In this document: positions 12,001 to 21,324 of the stretch, in pieces
Layout of the letters: each line of letters begins with the position of its first letter
Numbering within the stretch: the first letter of the stretch is position 1
Assembly (NCBI GenBank): GCA_025128135.1
Contig: JAHLYW010000046.1
Location: 186,001 to 250,000, forward strand
Reading direction: 5' to 3'
Length of the DNA: 64,000 bases
Source of the DNA: Synechococcus sp. CS-1325
GTDB lineage: Bacteria; Cyanobacteriota; Cyanobacteriia; PCC-6307; Cyanobiaceae
The notes under the pieces: model-generated
Database searches by the model: none
What the model saw: the letters and a program-made list of their open reading frames with translations, nothing else
What the model was told of the DNA's origin: nothing
Position numbers and translations under genes: made by a program

Positions 12001-12050
12001 TCTACGCAGGCAATGCGGGCCTGACCCCACCGATCAAGGGGGCGATCTAG
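9036..12050 (+). CDS. apcE: phycobilisome core-membrane linker ApcE (L-CM)
   Basis: Large core-membrane linker and terminal energy emitter of the phycobilisome, 1004 residues from the ATG at 9036 (MSVTASSGSS is the family start; an ATG 27 nt upstream is less likely). Residues ~20-250 form the phycobiliprotein-like domain, interrupted by a loop, with the probable bilin-binding Cys at position 201 in LEKGCSLAATN. Three linker repeats (PF00427) follow at about 260-440, 545-680 and 845-990, each with a TVPYxR segment near its end. Three repeats predict a tricylindrical core. The spacer arms between repeats are Ala/Pro/Arg-rich. It leads the apcE-A-B-C cluster. Confidence 0.97.
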   Translation: MSVTASSGSSRVSPQRYDTLPLSSVRQAEQQDRFPEKGELDTLITFFNSGVIRLEAARRLSANADVIVAKAANRIFAGGTPLSYLDAPLTPALISSGATAPLAADQIAAASSVRTFAQGIGGGGLLGRILEGVQADADVRVVLPSGFSPISVARYGNERMRKSLRDMGWFLRYVGYAVVAGDPSILAVNTRGLRDVLEKGCSLAATNVAIQEMRAAAANLFRQEPEARELVIACFNVLLKELEVPTPSTRQRLGSPENQGLQLPATYALAAETPQRFVMKQGLSGREKAEVIRAAYRQVFERDIVKGYSQVISPVEATQTAQGQLPMREFIRSLGRSKEYRQQFYGRFSNSRVVELAFRHFLGRGVSSIEEFRRYFAIVSDQGLAGLVDSLINTLEYGQVFGEETVPYLRDLGEEAQESAGWGSNRKLFRFSAPFEGAPQYITLYASYRQALPDQHVYGGGNDPLGLNFGAIFPSGTASVATRPAPFGYDTRRILVGNGMAQPGQMDSPQFRASAPRRVGPRVVRLQQIATGGGSVPRRGGQPSVRNTEASTQGVIRAVYVQILGTTGYAGEQLTVEEIKLENGDISLKEFIRQVARSNAFRKRFWSGLYITKAIEVMHRRLIGRPTFGRWEINSYFDTAARQGFYGVIDAMLETREYNDAFGQDTVPYERFVTPADLNARRIPALRQPLQTAGVADLTPVRRPQVAPSTQFTGSGDLTVRNLPDRRRERVVGSWRAAISGGEAASANLSTQPSQGLREPPAPTRRWKTPRGVSAFTTPAWAAPGSAKAPPQASGWSPKPGDWTAKAAGSFSRMVSGDAMAKALEGARPQGFSRRAGLGQPISWCQDADETALQEVIEASYRQLLNRIPFEAERLRDAESQLRDAQLSVSEFVGLIAAGDLFQQRLLKMAPLRAAAAAFLALLGRAGQPKEVSHFLATRAKQGQRAALDDILNSLEYAESFGRDTVPYLRGLDTENGIPITTVNRTAALYAGNAGLTPPIKGAI

Positions 12051-12486
12051 CCCTCTTCACCTGAACAAGCTCAGGCACACCTGCCTGGGATGAATGTTCT
12101 GTCATGGCGGATCAGTTCCTGTAAAGGGATGCTGATTCGGCATGCAATTCAACTGGAAAAAATCAACTTCAAGCCAGCATCGTCGTGGTGAAAACGTTGA
12201 TTTGCCATGGGGTGGCGATGGTGGAGGAATCCGCCAGAGTCCTTGGCAGCAAAGGAGTTTCCGAGATCTGCCCGGCGTGAAGAACTGTTACCACCGTCAC
12301 GCTCTGGCAGCCCCTTGGCCACAGAATCATTGAGCGATCGGCCCGTTCGGTCGTCATGTCGTGGCTTCAAGCCAAACCGCGCAGCCCCACCAAGGTTGCC
12401 GGTCAGCAGCCAGTCAGGACATTCCACCCTTACCTACCGGATCTCGGTCTCCTTATCGGCGGCCGCTTGTTTCGAGGCAGAACTGC
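12051..12486 (+). promoter_or_regulatory. apcE-apcA intergenic region, likely apcA promoter and leader
   Basis: A 436-nt gap with no convincing gene; short open frames on both strands lack family resemblance. A weak 6-bp hairpin (CAGGCA/TGCCTG, about 12072-12087) follows the apcE stop but has no T-run. The size of the gap and the high expression needed for ApcA/ApcB imply a separate apcABC promoter here, which is an inference; I did not identify a -10/-35 pair with confidence. Confidence 0.45.
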
Positions 12487-12972
12487 ATGAGCATCGTCTC
12501 CAACTCGATCATCAACGCGGACGCTGAAGCCCGCTATCTCAGCCCTGGCGAACTCGACCAGATCAAATCCTTCGTGGCCGGCGGACAACGCCGACTGCGG
12601 GTGGCCCAGGTCTTGAGCGAGAACCGCGAGCGGATTGTGAAGCAGGCCGGCGGCGCTCTCTTTCAAAAGCGGCCAGACGTGATCTCTCCCGGTGGCAATG
12701 CCTACGGCGAAGAGATGACGGCCACCTGTCTTCGCGACATCGACTATTACCTGCGCCTTGTGACCTACGGCATGGTGGCAGGAGATGTGACTCCCATCGA
12801 AGAGATCGGCATCATCGGTGCCCGCGAAATGTATCGAGCCCTCGGCACTCCCCTGGAGGCCATGGCCGAATCCGTGCGCGAGCTCAAGAACGCCTCCATG
12901 GGCCTGCTCACCGGAGCCGACTCTGAAGAAGCTGGCTTTTACTTCGACTACGTCATCGGCGCCCTCTCCTGA
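12487..12972 (+). CDS. apcA: allophycocyanin alpha subunit
   Basis: Alpha subunit of allophycocyanin, the phycobilisome core trimer, 161 residues. The phycocyanobilin-binding Cys81 is visible in [14 protein letters not shown]. The start [19 protein letters not shown] is the standard family N-terminus, so the ATG at 12487 is taken rather than an upstream in-frame codon at 12361. It is followed after 39 nt by apcB. Confidence 0.98.
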   Translation: MSIVSNSIINADAEARYLSPGELDQIKSFVAGGQRRLRVAQVLSENRERIVKQAGGALFQKRPDVISPGGNAYGEEMTATCLRDIDYYLRLVTYGMVAGDVTPIEEIGIIGAREMYRALGTPLEAMAESVRELKNASMGLLTGADSEEAGFYFDYVIGALS

Positions 12973-13011
12973 GGCTCGCCCATCCCTGCCCCCCGCCTCT
13001 TCCCAGGACCC

Positions 13012-13500
13012 ATGCAAGACGCGATCACCAACGTCATCAACCAGTCCGACGTCCAGGGTCTTTACCTGGATGATTCCTCGATCGGACGCCTTGAGCAGTA
13101 TTTCACCAGCGGAGAACTGCGGGTCAGGGCTGCGGCAACGATCGGTTCGAACGCTTCGGCGATCATCAAGGAAGCCGTCGCCAAAACCCTCCTGTACTCG
13201 GACATCACCCGTCCGGGTGGGAACATGTACACCACCCGTCGCTATGCGGCCTGCATCCGCGACCTCGACTACTACCTCCGCTACGCCACCTACGCCATGC
13301 TCGCGGGTGACACCTCGATCCTGGACGAAAGGGTGCTCAATGGACTCAAGGAGACCTACAACTCCCTGGGGGTACCGATCGGCGCAACGGTCCAGTCCAT
13401 CCAGGCCATGAAGGAAACGGCCGCCTCGCTGGTCGGTCCCGACGCCGGCCGTGAGTTGGGTGTCTACCTTGATTACATCAGCTCAGGCCTCGGGAACTGA
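13012..13500 (+). CDS. apcB: allophycocyanin beta subunit
   Basis: Beta subunit of allophycocyanin, 162 residues. Cys81 in [16 protein letters not shown] binds phycocyanobilin, and Asn71 in [11 protein letters not shown] is the residue that is gamma-N-methylated in beta phycobiliproteins. It pairs with ApcA to form the (alpha-beta)3 core discs organised by ApcE and ApcC. It lies in the middle of the apcA-apcB-apcC operon. Confidence 0.98.
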   Translation: MQDAITNVINQSDVQGLYLDDSSIGRLEQYFTSGELRVRAAATIGSNASAIIKEAVAKTLLYSDITRPGGNMYTTRRYAACIRDLDYYLRYATYAMLAGDTSILDERVLNGLKETYNSLGVPIGATVQSIQAMKETAASLVGPDAGRELGVYLDYISSGLGN

Positions 13501-13536
13501 TCCCCAAACGACGCCTAATCCAGCGAGGATTCATTC

Positions 13537-13737
13537 ATGCGCCTGTTCAAGATCACGGCCTGCATCCCTTGCCCGGAGAAGGTGCGCAGCCAGAGAGAAC
13601 TTCAGAACACCTTCTTCACCAAGTGGGTGCCCTATGAGAGCTGGTTCGCTGAGCAGCAGCGGATCATGAAGCAAGGGGGCAAGATTCTCAAAGTCGAGCT
13701 GGTGTCTGGGCGCCGTCAGGTCAACGTCGGCAACTGA
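13537..13737 (+). CDS. apcC: allophycocyanin core linker, 7.8 kDa
   Basis: Small core linker peptide of 66 residues that sits in the central hole of the outer allophycocyanin trimers. MRLFKITACIPCPEKVRSQ and the basic C-terminus match the CpcD-like/ApcC family closely. It is the last gene of the operon and is followed 21 nt later by a strong terminator. Confidence 0.96.
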   Translation: MRLFKITACIPCPEKVRSQRELQNTFFTKWVPYESWFAEQQRIMKQGGKILKVELVSGRRQVNVGN

Positions 13738-13758
13738 ACTTCCGTTGATCGATCAGCA

Positions 13759-13785
13759 AGCCCGGCCATGGCCGGGCTTTTTTTT
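13759..13785 (+). terminator. rho-independent terminator of the apcABC operon
   Basis: A perfect 22-nt palindrome (arm AAGCCCGGCCA) followed by a run of eight or more T residues. It is GC-rich and lies 21 nt after the apcC stop, so it should end the phycobilisome core transcript before ftsW. Confidence 0.92.
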
Positions 13786-13824
13786 GTCCCTGCCCCCTGT
13801 CATCCAGCGCCTGGGCACGGCTGA

Positions 13825-15105
13825 ATGGGACCGATCCTCTTTCCCTTCGCCTTGTCCGGTTCCGTGACCTCCCGCACCAGGACCCGGCCAGCCGCAAGCA
13901 GGGCCGAGCCGGCTTCCCAGCTCGGCGATGACTCCCGGCTGACCTGGGCCCAGTGGCCGGCCGAGGCGAGGCTGCTGCTGGGCCTGGTGGCGATCTGGTG
14001 CCTGGCGGGGCTGCTGATCCTGACCTCCGCCAGCTGGTGGGTGGCCGCCCGGGAAATGGGCGATCCCGCTTACTACCTGAAACGACAGGCCATCTGGATG
14101 ATTCCCAGCTGGGGCCTGCTGTGGCTGGCGATCTGCACACCGCTGCGGCGTTGGCTCCGCCTGGCTGGGCCGGCCGTGCTTGTGGGCGCACTGCTGATCG
14201 CCGCCACTCTCCTGGCTGGGACGACCGTGAACGGGGCCAGCCGTTGGCTGGTGATCGGACCGATCCAGATCCAGCCATCCGAACTGGTCAAACCGTTCAT
14301 CGTTCTGCAGGGTGCCTCCCTGTTTGCCCACTGGAAGCGCATCGGACTCGACCAGAAAGTGCTCTGGCTGGGGATCTTCTCGGTTCTGCTGCTGTTGATC
14401 CTCAAGCAGCCCAACCTGAGCACAGCCGCCCTCACCGGCCTGCTGCTCTGGGCGCTGGCCCTGGCCGCAGGACTGCCCATGCTGCTGATGGTCGGCACAG
14501 CGGTTGCCGGTGGCCTGATCGGCACCGCAAGCATCCTGATCAACGAGTATCAGCGGATTCGGGTGGTGTCCTTTCTGAATCCCTGGCAAGACGCCCAGGG
14601 AGATGGCTATCAACTTGTACAGAGCCTGCTGGCGATCGGCTCGGGTGGACTGCTGGGCGAAGGGTTCGGCCTCTCCACCCAGAAGCTTCAGTACCTGCCG
14701 ATCCAATCAACCGATTTCATCTTTGCTGTGTTTGCCGAGGAATTCGGCTACGTGGGCTCCCTCGTGGCACTGATCTTCCTTCTGCTGTTCGGCTTTGTGG
14801 GCCTGCGGGTGGCCCTGAGCTCCCGCAGCAACCAGCAGAGGCTGGTGGCGATCGGCTGCATCAGCCTGTTGGTGGGCCAGTCGATCCTCAACATCGCCGT
14901 TGCCAGTGGCGCCATGCCCACCACAGGCCTGCCCCTGCCGATGGTCAGCTATGGCGGCAACTCCCTGCTCGCCAGCCTGATCACCGCTGGCCTGCTGATC
15001 CGCTGTTCGCTCGAATCGGCACACGGCCATGCTCCCTCCCGCAAACGGCAGCGGCGACCAGACCCCCCGCACACCGCTGGGGTGAACCCTGCCCCGATAG
15101 GCTGA
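13825..15105 (+). CDS. ftsW: SEDS peptidoglycan glycosyltransferase FtsW
   Basis: Polytopic SEDS protein of 426 residues that polymerises septal peptidoglycan with its cognate penicillin-binding protein. About ten membrane helices are visible. The conserved [18 protein letters not shown] segment holds the catalytic Asp of the family, and [18 protein letters not shown] is the FtsW/RodA C-terminal signature. The N-terminal ~45 residues are cytoplasmic and basic; a GTG at 13864 is an alternative start. FtsW is preferred over RodA from sequence style. Confidence 0.88.
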   Translation: MGPILFPFALSGSVTSRTRTRPAASRAEPASQLGDDSRLTWAQWPAEARLLLGLVAIWCLAGLLILTSASWWVAAREMGDPAYYLKRQAIWMIPSWGLLWLAICTPLRRWLRLAGPAVLVGALLIAATLLAGTTVNGASRWLVIGPIQIQPSELVKPFIVLQGASLFAHWKRIGLDQKVLWLGIFSVLLLLILKQPNLSTAALTGLLLWALALAAGLPMLLMVGTAVAGGLIGTASILINEYQRIRVVSFLNPWQDAQGDGYQLVQSLLAIGSGGLLGEGFGLSTQKLQYLPIQSTDFIFAVFAEEFGYVGSLVALIFLLLFGFVGLRVALSSRSNQQRLVAIGCISLLVGQSILNIAVASGAMPTTGLPLPMVSYGGNSLLASLITAGLLIRCSLESAHGHAPSRKRQRRPDPPHTAGVNPAPIG

Positions 15106-15152
15106 CTTTTCTGTCCGGCTGGCGTTGTGCCTCCCGGTTTCCGAAGACACGG

Positions 15153-15875
15153 ATGACGAGCCCTGGGCTGTTCATTGCCGATCTAGCCCGCTGGGGGGAA
15201 GACCTCACGGCCAGTTCCCTCAGCGCCCCGGGCCCCCTCACCCTGGCGATCATCTTCGGGGCAGGGCTGCTGACCAGCCTGGGACCCTGCTCCCTGTCGC
15301 TGCTGCCGATCACAGTGGCCTACATGGCGGGTTTTCCCGGCCAGAAGAGCCGTCCCTGGCAACGCAGCCTCAGTTTTGCCGGTGGGATCGTGCTGGCGCT
15401 CGTGGTGCTGGGTGGGGCCAGCGCCCTGCTGGGCAGGCTCTACGGCCAGATCCCCGGCGTGATCCCCACCCTGGTGGCTGTGCTTTCGGTGGTGATGGGA
15501 CTCAACCTGCTTGGGCTGCTGCGCTTTCCCCTGCCGAGTGGGCCCGATCCGGAGCTTTGGCGCCGCCGCATGCCCGCTCCCCTGGCCCCGCTGGCAGCCG
15601 GCGCGGCTTTCGGGCTGGCGGCCAGTCCCTGCACAACGCCGGTGCTGGCGGTGTTGCTGGGCTCGATCGCACAGCATGGACAACCGCTGATGGCGATGGT
15701 GTTGCTCACCTGCTTCGGAGCCGGCCAGGTGGTGCCGCTGCTGCTGGCCGGAACGGCAGCGGCCTCAATGCAACGCCTGCTGGCCTTCAGGGCCCTGAGC
15801 CGCTGGATACCCCCGGTCAGCGGCGTGGTGCTGCTGGCCAGCGGATCCCTCACGCTCCTGGCTCGATGGCCCTGA
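15153..15875 (+). CDS. ccdA: cytochrome c biogenesis thiol transporter CcdA
   Basis: Membrane protein of 240 residues that passes reducing equivalents across the thylakoid membrane for haem attachment. The two redox cysteines are seen in [15 protein letters not shown] and [15 protein letters not shown], each near a membrane helix as in CcdA/DsbD. The start ATG at 15153 gives a short N-terminal lead before helix 1. It overlaps the ccs1 start by about 10 nt, and the two proteins act in the same System II cytochrome c maturation pathway. Confidence 0.92.
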   Translation: MTSPGLFIADLARWGEDLTASSLSAPGPLTLAIIFGAGLLTSLGPCSLSLLPITVAYMAGFPGQKSRPWQRSLSFAGGIVLALVVLGGASALLGRLYGQIPGVIPTLVAVLSVVMGLNLLGLLRFPLPSGPDPELWRRRMPAPLAPLAAGAAFGLAASPCTTPVLAVLLGSIAQHGQPLMAMVLLTCFGAGQVVPLLLAGTAAASMQRLLAFRALSRWIPPVSGVVLLASGSLTLLARWP

Positions 15876-17182
15876 GACTGCTCGCCTGGATTTCCGATCT
15901 TCGCCTGGCGATCGGCTTGCTGTTGATGATCGCCGTGGGCAGCAGCATCGGCACCCTGATTCCCCAGCAGGAGGCCGTCGATCGCTATCACCAGCTTTAC
16001 GACAATCACCCCTGGCTGGGCCTGCTCGATGGGGACTGGATCCTGCGTCTGGAGCTGGATCATGTCTACGCAAGCAACTGGTTCCTGGCCCTGCTGGCCT
16101 GGCTGGGCCTGTCGTTGGTGTTGTGCAGCTGGCGGCGCCAGTGGCCCGCTCTGAAGGCGGCGCTGCGCTGGATCGATTACCGCACACCACGCCAGCTCAG
16201 CAAACTGAGCCTGGCGGAGACCATCTCAAGTCCTGATCCAGGCTCAGACCTGAGCAGCCTTGAGCAACTGCTCACGGCCCAGGGCTGGCAGCTGCAGCGG
16301 GGCCAGGACCGGCTGGCGGCCAGGCGTGGCCTGGCTGGCCGCGTCGGCCCCCTGCTTGTTCATGCCGGCATGGTGGTGTTGATGGTGGGCTCTGCCTGGG
16401 GCGCGCTGGGTGGCCAGCGCCTCGAACGGTTTCTCGCCCCCGGGCGAGAGCTGAGCCTGCTGGATTCAAGGGGCGTCAGCCAGCTCAACCTGGCCGTGGA
16501 GAGTTTCCGGATCGAGCGGGATCCGGCCGGCCGGCCGGAACAGTTCCGCTCCAGCCTGCTGCTCAGGAACGGCGATCAAGAACCTCTGCAAACCGCTGAG
16601 GTGAGTGTCAACCACCCCCTGCGCTTCCGGGGGATGACGGTGTATCAGGCGGACTGGGCCTTGGCGGCGATCACCGTTCAGATCGGCCGCAGCCCCCTCC
16701 TGGAACTGCCGCTGCGGAGTCTGCCGGAACTCGGTGAACAGATCTGGGGCCTGGCGCTGCCGACCCGGCCCGATGGCAGCGAACCCGTGCTGCTCACTCT
16801 GGGGAACGAACAGGGTCCGGTCGAGATCTTTGCCGCCGATGCCCAGCGGATCGGTCAGATCGTGCCCGGCGGCGAGCCCATCGAGATCGGGGGCCTGCCG
16901 CTGCGGGTGGTGAGTGTGCTGCCGGCCAGTGGCCTGCTGCTGAAGCGGGATCCCGGCGTACCACTTGTCTACGCCGGCTTCGCCATTGCCCTGGTCGGCG
17001 GTGGCCTCAGCCTGATCGCCACCCGCCAGCTCTGGGCGATCGCTGAACCTGAGCGGGGCCGGCTTCACCTGGCGGGCCTCTGCAACCGCAACCTCACCGC
17101 CCTGGCCCAGGAACTTCCCGAGCTCCTGGCCACAGTGGAGCGGAGCCGCAGCCTGGCCAGCCAGCTGGCTCAGCAGGCCTGA
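15866..17182 (+). CDS. ccs1: cytochrome c biogenesis protein Ccs1 (CcsB/ResB family)
   Basis: ResB-type haem-handling component of System II cytochrome c maturation, 438 residues from the ATG at 15866. N-terminal membrane helices ([23 protein letters not shown] is the family hallmark), a third helix near 75-95, a lumenal domain with [11 protein letters not shown], and a C-terminal helix [16 protein letters not shown] are all present. It starts inside the end of ccdA, and it runs convergently 13 nt into queF. CcsA, the partner, is not in this window. Confidence 0.93.
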   Translation: MALRLLAWISDLRLAIGLLLMIAVGSSIGTLIPQQEAVDRYHQLYDNHPWLGLLDGDWILRLELDHVYASNWFLALLAWLGLSLVLCSWRRQWPALKAALRWIDYRTPRQLSKLSLAETISSPDPGSDLSSLEQLLTAQGWQLQRGQDRLAARRGLAGRVGPLLVHAGMVVLMVGSAWGALGGQRLERFLAPGRELSLLDSRGVSQLNLAVESFRIERDPAGRPEQFRSSLLLRNGDQEPLQTAEVSVNHPLRFRGMTVYQADWALAAITVQIGRSPLLELPLRSLPELGEQIWGLALPTRPDGSEPVLLTLGNEQGPVEIFAADAQRIGQIVPGGEPIEIGGLPLRVVSVLPASGLLLKRDPGVPLVYAGFAIALVGGGLSLIATRQLWAIAEPERGRLHLAGLCNRNLTALAQELPELLATVERSRSLASQLAQQA

Positions 17183-17565
17183 CGGTTCCCCTGGCTCACC
17201 CTGATCACGGTGTGGACATTGCCGCGGGGATTGAAATCAGCTTCCAGCTGCATCCAGACCGGCTCGCAGGCCGCGGCGAGGTCGTCGAGGATGCGATTGG
17301 CCACTTCCTCATGGGAAATGCTGCGATCCCGCCAGCTGTTCACGTAGAGCTTGAGCGCCTTGAGCTCCAGGACCCGCGGGCCAGGCTGATAGATCAGGCG
17401 CAGCACCGCGAAATCGGGATAGCCCGAGAAGGGGCATTTGCAGGTGAACTCAGGCAGCTCGATCGCCACCTCGTAGGCGCGACCGATCCTGGGGTTGTCG
17501 AAGCAGATCAACTGGGCATCGGCAATCAGCCGTTCGCCATAGGAGGGGGTCTGGGTGATGGTCAT
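17170..17565 (-). CDS. queF: NADPH-dependent 7-cyano-7-deazaguanine reductase QueF
   Basis: Reduces preQ0 to preQ1 in queuosine biosynthesis. It is the short unimodular type, 131 residues from the ATG at 17565 (an upstream frame extension to 17643 is rejected as unlike the family). Cys44 in [11 protein letters not shown] is the nucleophile that forms the thioimide, and Asp51 is the acid. [16 protein letters not shown] is the conserved substrate and NADPH-binding helix. Its 3' end overlaps the end of convergent ccs1 by 13 nt. Confidence 0.95.
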   Translation of the reverse strand: MTITQTPSYGERLIADAQLICFDNPRIGRAYEVAIELPEFTCKCPFSGYPDFAVLRLIYQPGPRVLELKALKLYVNSWRDRSISHEEVANRILDDLAAACEPVWMQLEADFNPRGNVHTVIRVSQGNRQAC

Positions 17566-17835
17566 CAGGGCTGGGTGCTCAATGGGCGTGGTCGACCTTG
17601 CCGATGCTATGAACCCAACAGATTGTGACGGATCCCGCGGCAATCGGGCAGTTCGTTCGCCATGAACATCATTAGTGCGCTAACAATGCATGAAGGACAA
17701 AACGTTGGGCATGCCCTGGGCCAAACCCGGTGCGCCTGTTGGAAGTAGCCCCACCGCGAGGCGAAGCAACGCTCCTTTGCATGAAGCGGTATCAGCTCCA
17801 AGACCTGCGATCCCTTCCCATCGAGCCTCTCAACC

Positions 17836-18060
17836 ATGACCCCAGCCTCTCTCGTCTATCGGGGTGTTCGCCACGACGGTGACCAACCGGCGCCAACGTC
17901 CGACCACGATCCGGTTCAGCACATCTACCGGGGCATCACGTTCCAGGAGCCCCTCCAACACGAACCTGGTGTGGTGAACGAATCCATCGTTCTCCAATAC
18001 CGTGGCAACCCCTACCACCAGCGCCAGCAGGCGGCGGCCCGCCAGGTTCGGGATCGCTGA
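17836..18060 (+). CDS. DUF4278 domain protein
   Basis: Small 74-residue protein with three copies of a 'YRG' motif (LVYRGVRHD, HIYRGITFQ, LQYRGNPYH), the mark of the cyanobacterial DUF4278 family. It is very polar and lacks signal peptide or membrane segments. Role unknown; members are common in cyanobacteria and sometimes reported as stress-related, which I cannot confirm here. It sits alone between queF and the glnB region. Confidence 0.75.
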   Translation: MTPASLVYRGVRHDGDQPAPTSDHDPVQHIYRGITFQEPLQHEPGVVNESIVLQYRGNPYHQRQQAAARQVRDR

Positions 18061-18122
18061 TCGCCGACCAGGCGAACCGGCTGTAGCAACAATGACATCG
18101 GAGCCCTGCGCACTCAGGCCTA

Positions 18123-18383
18123 ATGGCTGGGTCGCAGGGCTTGTTCTTGGATCTCGCACTGGTCGCCACAACCGGGGGCTACCGCCTGCTGGCCCTGACG
18201 GCCAACGGCATGCTGTGGCTGCAAACCCACTTCGACGACAAGCACTGGGCCCAGCTGGCCTCCGGCCATGTCAGCGTGGAAGAGGCCTCAGCCGCCCTGA
18301 TCCGTCAGGACGCCCAGGCCGCTGGCCTCGGTGTCAGCCGTCTCGGAATCCACGGCCAGATCGATGGCGTTCCCATCCGGTGA
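18123..18383 (+). CDS. conserved hypothetical protein upstream of glnB
   Basis: An 86-residue soluble protein. The core LDLALVATTGGYRLLALTANGMLWLQTHFDD looks like a small beta-rich fold, followed by a helical region and a final Gly-rich strand. It appears conserved among picocyanobacteria from memory, but no function is known. It lies 42 nt before glnB on the same strand and is probably co-transcribed, so a link with nitrogen regulation is possible but not shown. Confidence 0.6.
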   Translation: MAGSQGLFLDLALVATTGGYRLLALTANGMLWLQTHFDDKHWAQLASGHVSVEEASAALIRQDAQAAGLGVSRLGIHGQIDGVPIR

Positions 18384-18392
18384 AGACCCTGA

Positions 18393-18764
<372 letters not shown>

Positions 18765-18799
18765 GACGGCGATCTCGGTCTGCTCGATCCTGGTGTTGC

Positions 18800-19624
18800 T
18801 CAACCCAAGCCCAGGGTGTGGGCCACCAGCTGCTCGATTCCGGCTCGATCCAGGCGAGCCGGCTGATCCGGCCGGGCCTCGATCAGCCAGAGCAGGTATT
18901 CGTGGTTCCCGGCCGGACCGGTGATCGGTGAAGCCACCAGGCCAGCGGCAGGCCAGGCCAGCTTTGAGCAGGCAGCGATCACCGCTTCGATCGCATCGGC
19001 ATGGGCGCGGGGGTCCCGCACCACCCCACCTTTGCCCACCCGCTCTCTGCCCACCTCGAACTGGGGCTTGATCAGCACCACCGCCTCGGCTGGGCCAGCA
19101 GGGTGAAGCAGCCGCCGCAGCGCCGGCAGCACCAGCGGCAGGCCAATGAACGACAGATCGGCCACGGCCAGATCCGGCCAGGGATCATCGGGTCCATAGA
19201 GCTGTTCCGCGTGGAGATGCCGGAGGTTGGTGCGCTCCTTGAGCACCAACCTTGGATCGGTGCGCAGGCTCCAGGCGGTCTGGCCATACCCCACATCGAT
19301 GCCATACACCCGGCCGGCACCGCGCTGGAGCAGGCAGTCGGTGAAGCCACCGGTGGAAATGCCGCCATCAAGGCAGACCCTGCCGGTGGGATCGATCGGG
19401 AACGCCTCCAGGGCCGCCAGCAACTTCTCACCGCCCCTGGAAACAAAACGAGCTACCTGCTCCACCTCGGGGATCAGCTCCAGGCTCACCTCAAGGCCCG
19501 GCTTGTCGAGGATCTGCCCGTGGCTGCGGACCCGGCCGGCCCTGATCAGCTGCTGGGCCTGACCGCGGCTGGCCGCCAGACCCAGGCTCACCAGGTGAAG
19601 GTCGAGGCGTTGCTTACGGGCCAT
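18800..19624 (-). CDS. tlyA: TlyA family rRNA (cytidine-2'-O)-methyltransferase
   Basis: Protein of 274 residues from the ATG at 19624. An N-terminal S4 RNA-binding domain (RLDLHLVSLGLAASRGQAQQ... GRV) is followed by a FtsJ-like methyltransferase domain with VCLDGGISTGGFTDCLL as motif I and KPQFEVGRERVGKGGVV. The family 2'-O-methylates rRNA; older annotations call it haemolysin. It is convergent with glnB and divergent from purB. A codon 30 nt upstream is a less likely start. Confidence 0.9.
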   Translation of the reverse strand: MARKQRLDLHLVSLGLAASRGQAQQLIRAGRVRSHGQILDKPGLEVSLELIPEVEQVARFVSRGGEKLLAALEAFPIDPTGRVCLDGGISTGGFTDCLLQRGAGRVYGIDVGYGQTAWSLRTDPRLVLKERTNLRHLHAEQLYGPDDPWPDLAVADLSFIGLPLVLPALRRLLHPAGPAEAVVLIKPQFEVGRERVGKGGVVRDPRAHADAIEAVIAACSKLAWPAAGLVASPITGPAGNHEYLLWLIEARPDQPARLDRAGIEQLVAHTLGLG

Positions 19625-19751
19625 GGGCGCTCGGATCGGGCCAGCCGTGGACATCCTGAGGCCATCGAACCACGGCAGCGGCGCAGGATCCAGGCGGAGT
19701 GGCGTTGTGGTGGAGCCATAGATTGACCCGATCCACGCGCGGCGCCGGCCC

Positions 19752-21047
19752 TTGATCGAGCGTTACACCCTCCCCGAAATGGGCGAGATCTGGAGCGAGC
19801 AGGCCAAGTTCCAGACCTGGCTGGAGGTGGAGCTGGCCGTTTGCGAGGCTCGCTGCCAACTGGGCCGGGTGCCGGTGGAAGCGATGGCCGAAATCCGGGC
19901 CAGGGCCAGCTTCGAGCTGGAGCGCATTGAGGCGATCGAGGCGGAGGTCCGCCACGACGTGATCGCCTTTCTCACCAATGTCAACGAGCATGTCGGCGAT
20001 GCCGGTCGCCACATCCATGTGGGCATGACCAGCTCGGATGTGCTCGACACAGGCCTGGCCCTGCAGCTCAGGGCCTCGGTTGTGGTGCTGCGCACCGAAC
20101 TCGATGCCCTCGCCCAGGCGCTGCGGCAGCTGGCCCGTGCCCACAAGGACACGGTGATGATCGGTCGCTCCCACGCCATCCATGGCGAGCCGATCACCTT
20201 CGGCTTCAAGGTGGCCGGCTGGCTGGCCGAAACCCTGCGCAACCAGGAGCGGCTGGAACGACTCGAAACTGCGGTGGCCGTCGGCCAGATCAGTGGCGCC
20301 ATGGGCACCTACGCCAACACCGATCCCCAGGTGGAAGCCCTGACCTGTGCGCGGCTGGGCCTGGTGCCCGACACCGCCAGCACCCAGGTGATCGGCCGTG
20401 ATCGGCACGCCGACTACGTGCAGACCCTCGCCCTGGTGGGCGCCTCCCTGGAGCGCTTTTCCACCGAGATCCGCAACCTGCAGCGCACGGATGTGCTGGA
20501 AGTGGAAGAGAACTTCGCCAAAGGTCAGAAGGGCAGCTCAGCCATGCCCCACAAACGCAACCCGATCCGCAGCGAGCGGATCAGCGGGCTGGCCCGGGTG
20601 TTGCGGAGCTACACCGTGGCGGCTCTGGAGAACGTGGCGCTCTGGCATGAACGGGACATCAGTCACAGCTCCGTGGAGCGGATGATGCTGCCGGACTGCT
20701 CTGCCACCCTGCAGTTCATGGTGCGCGAGATGGCGGAGGTGGTGAGAGGCCTCGGGGTCTACCCCGACAACATGCTCCGCAATCTGCACATCTATGGCGG
20801 TGTGGTGTTCAGCCAGAGGGTGCTCCTTGCCCTGGTGGAAGCGGGCATGGCGCGCGAGAAGGCCTACGCCCTCGTGCAACACCATGCCCATGCTGCCTGG
20901 AACACCGAGGGTGGCGATTTCAGGGCCAGCCTCAGGGCCGATCCGGAGGTGACCAGCCAGCTGGGCGAAGAGTTGCTGGAGGGCTGCTTCAGCAGCGACC
21001 TGCACCAGGCCCAGTTGAAGGTGATCTGGGAACGGCTGGGGATCTGA
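19752..21047 (+). CDS. purB: adenylosuccinate lyase
   Basis: Catalyses two steps of purine synthesis: SAICAR to AICAR and adenylosuccinate to AMP. The 431 residues include TSSDVLDTGLALQL, HTHAIHGEP-like SHAIHGEPITF, and the fumarase/lyase signature SSAMPHKRNP starting at residue 262, whose serine lies in the catalytic loop. It uses a TTG start at 19752, selected because MIERYTLPEMGEIW is the normal cyanobacterial N-terminus. Its stop abuts the stop of the convergent gene. Confidence 0.97.
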   Translation: MIERYTLPEMGEIWSEQAKFQTWLEVELAVCEARCQLGRVPVEAMAEIRARASFELERIEAIEAEVRHDVIAFLTNVNEHVGDAGRHIHVGMTSSDVLDTGLALQLRASVVVLRTELDALAQALRQLARAHKDTVMIGRSHAIHGEPITFGFKVAGWLAETLRNQERLERLETAVAVGQISGAMGTYANTDPQVEALTCARLGLVPDTASTQVIGRDRHADYVQTLALVGASLERFSTEIRNLQRTDVLEVEENFAKGQKGSSAMPHKRNPIRSERISGLARVLRSYTVAALENVALWHERDISHSSVERMMLPDCSATLQFMVREMAEVVRGLGVYPDNMLRNLHIYGGVVFSQRVLLALVEAGMAREKAYALVQHHAHAAWNTEGGDFRASLRADPEVTSQLGEELLEGCFSSDLHQAQLKVIWERLGI

Positions 21048-21278
21048 TCACCAGAGGCCGCGGATCACGGGAGCGGGCTTGCGATCCGGGGTGAACGTGC
21101 AGACGGGGGCCAGGGGGCTCGCCTGAGCCACCAGGGTGGTTTGGACTGTTCTGACGGGAACGGTTGCCAAGGTCTTGGCTGGCTTCAGGCAGGCCGGCAG
21201 ATCCGTGGGCTGTGCCGCCATGGCCGGATGGGCGAAGGAGAGCGCAGAGGCAGCAGCGAAAACCAGGGGTTTGAACAT
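21048..21278 (-). CDS. small secreted hypothetical protein
   Basis: A 76-residue protein from the ATG at 21278 with a clear signal peptide (MFKPLVFAAASALSFAHPAMA, cleavage expected after AMA). The mature part is about 55 residues with two cysteines, which could form one disulfide. The frame extends upstream to 21350, but that extension would precede the signal peptide. No family recognised. It follows two other minus-strand secreted protein genes and may be co-transcribed with them. Confidence 0.55.
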   Translation of the reverse strand: MFKPLVFAAASALSFAHPAMAAQPTDLPACLKPAKTLATVPVRTVQTTLVAQASPLAPVCTFTPDRKPAPVIRGLW

Positions 21279-21324
21279 GGGGTGAAGCAAATCAGTGGAA
21301 AACTGGTTCAAAAGATTAGCGAAA

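Noticed and set aside
12361..12486. Longer apcA start
   Set aside because: The frame is open upstream, but ApcA proteins begin at MSIV, and the extension has no phycobiliprotein character.
18083..18096. NtcA-like box (GTA-N8-TAC) upstream of the gene preceding glnB
   Set aside because: The sequence is GTA-N8-GAC, which misses one base of the core, and its distance to glnB is large, so it was not annotated.
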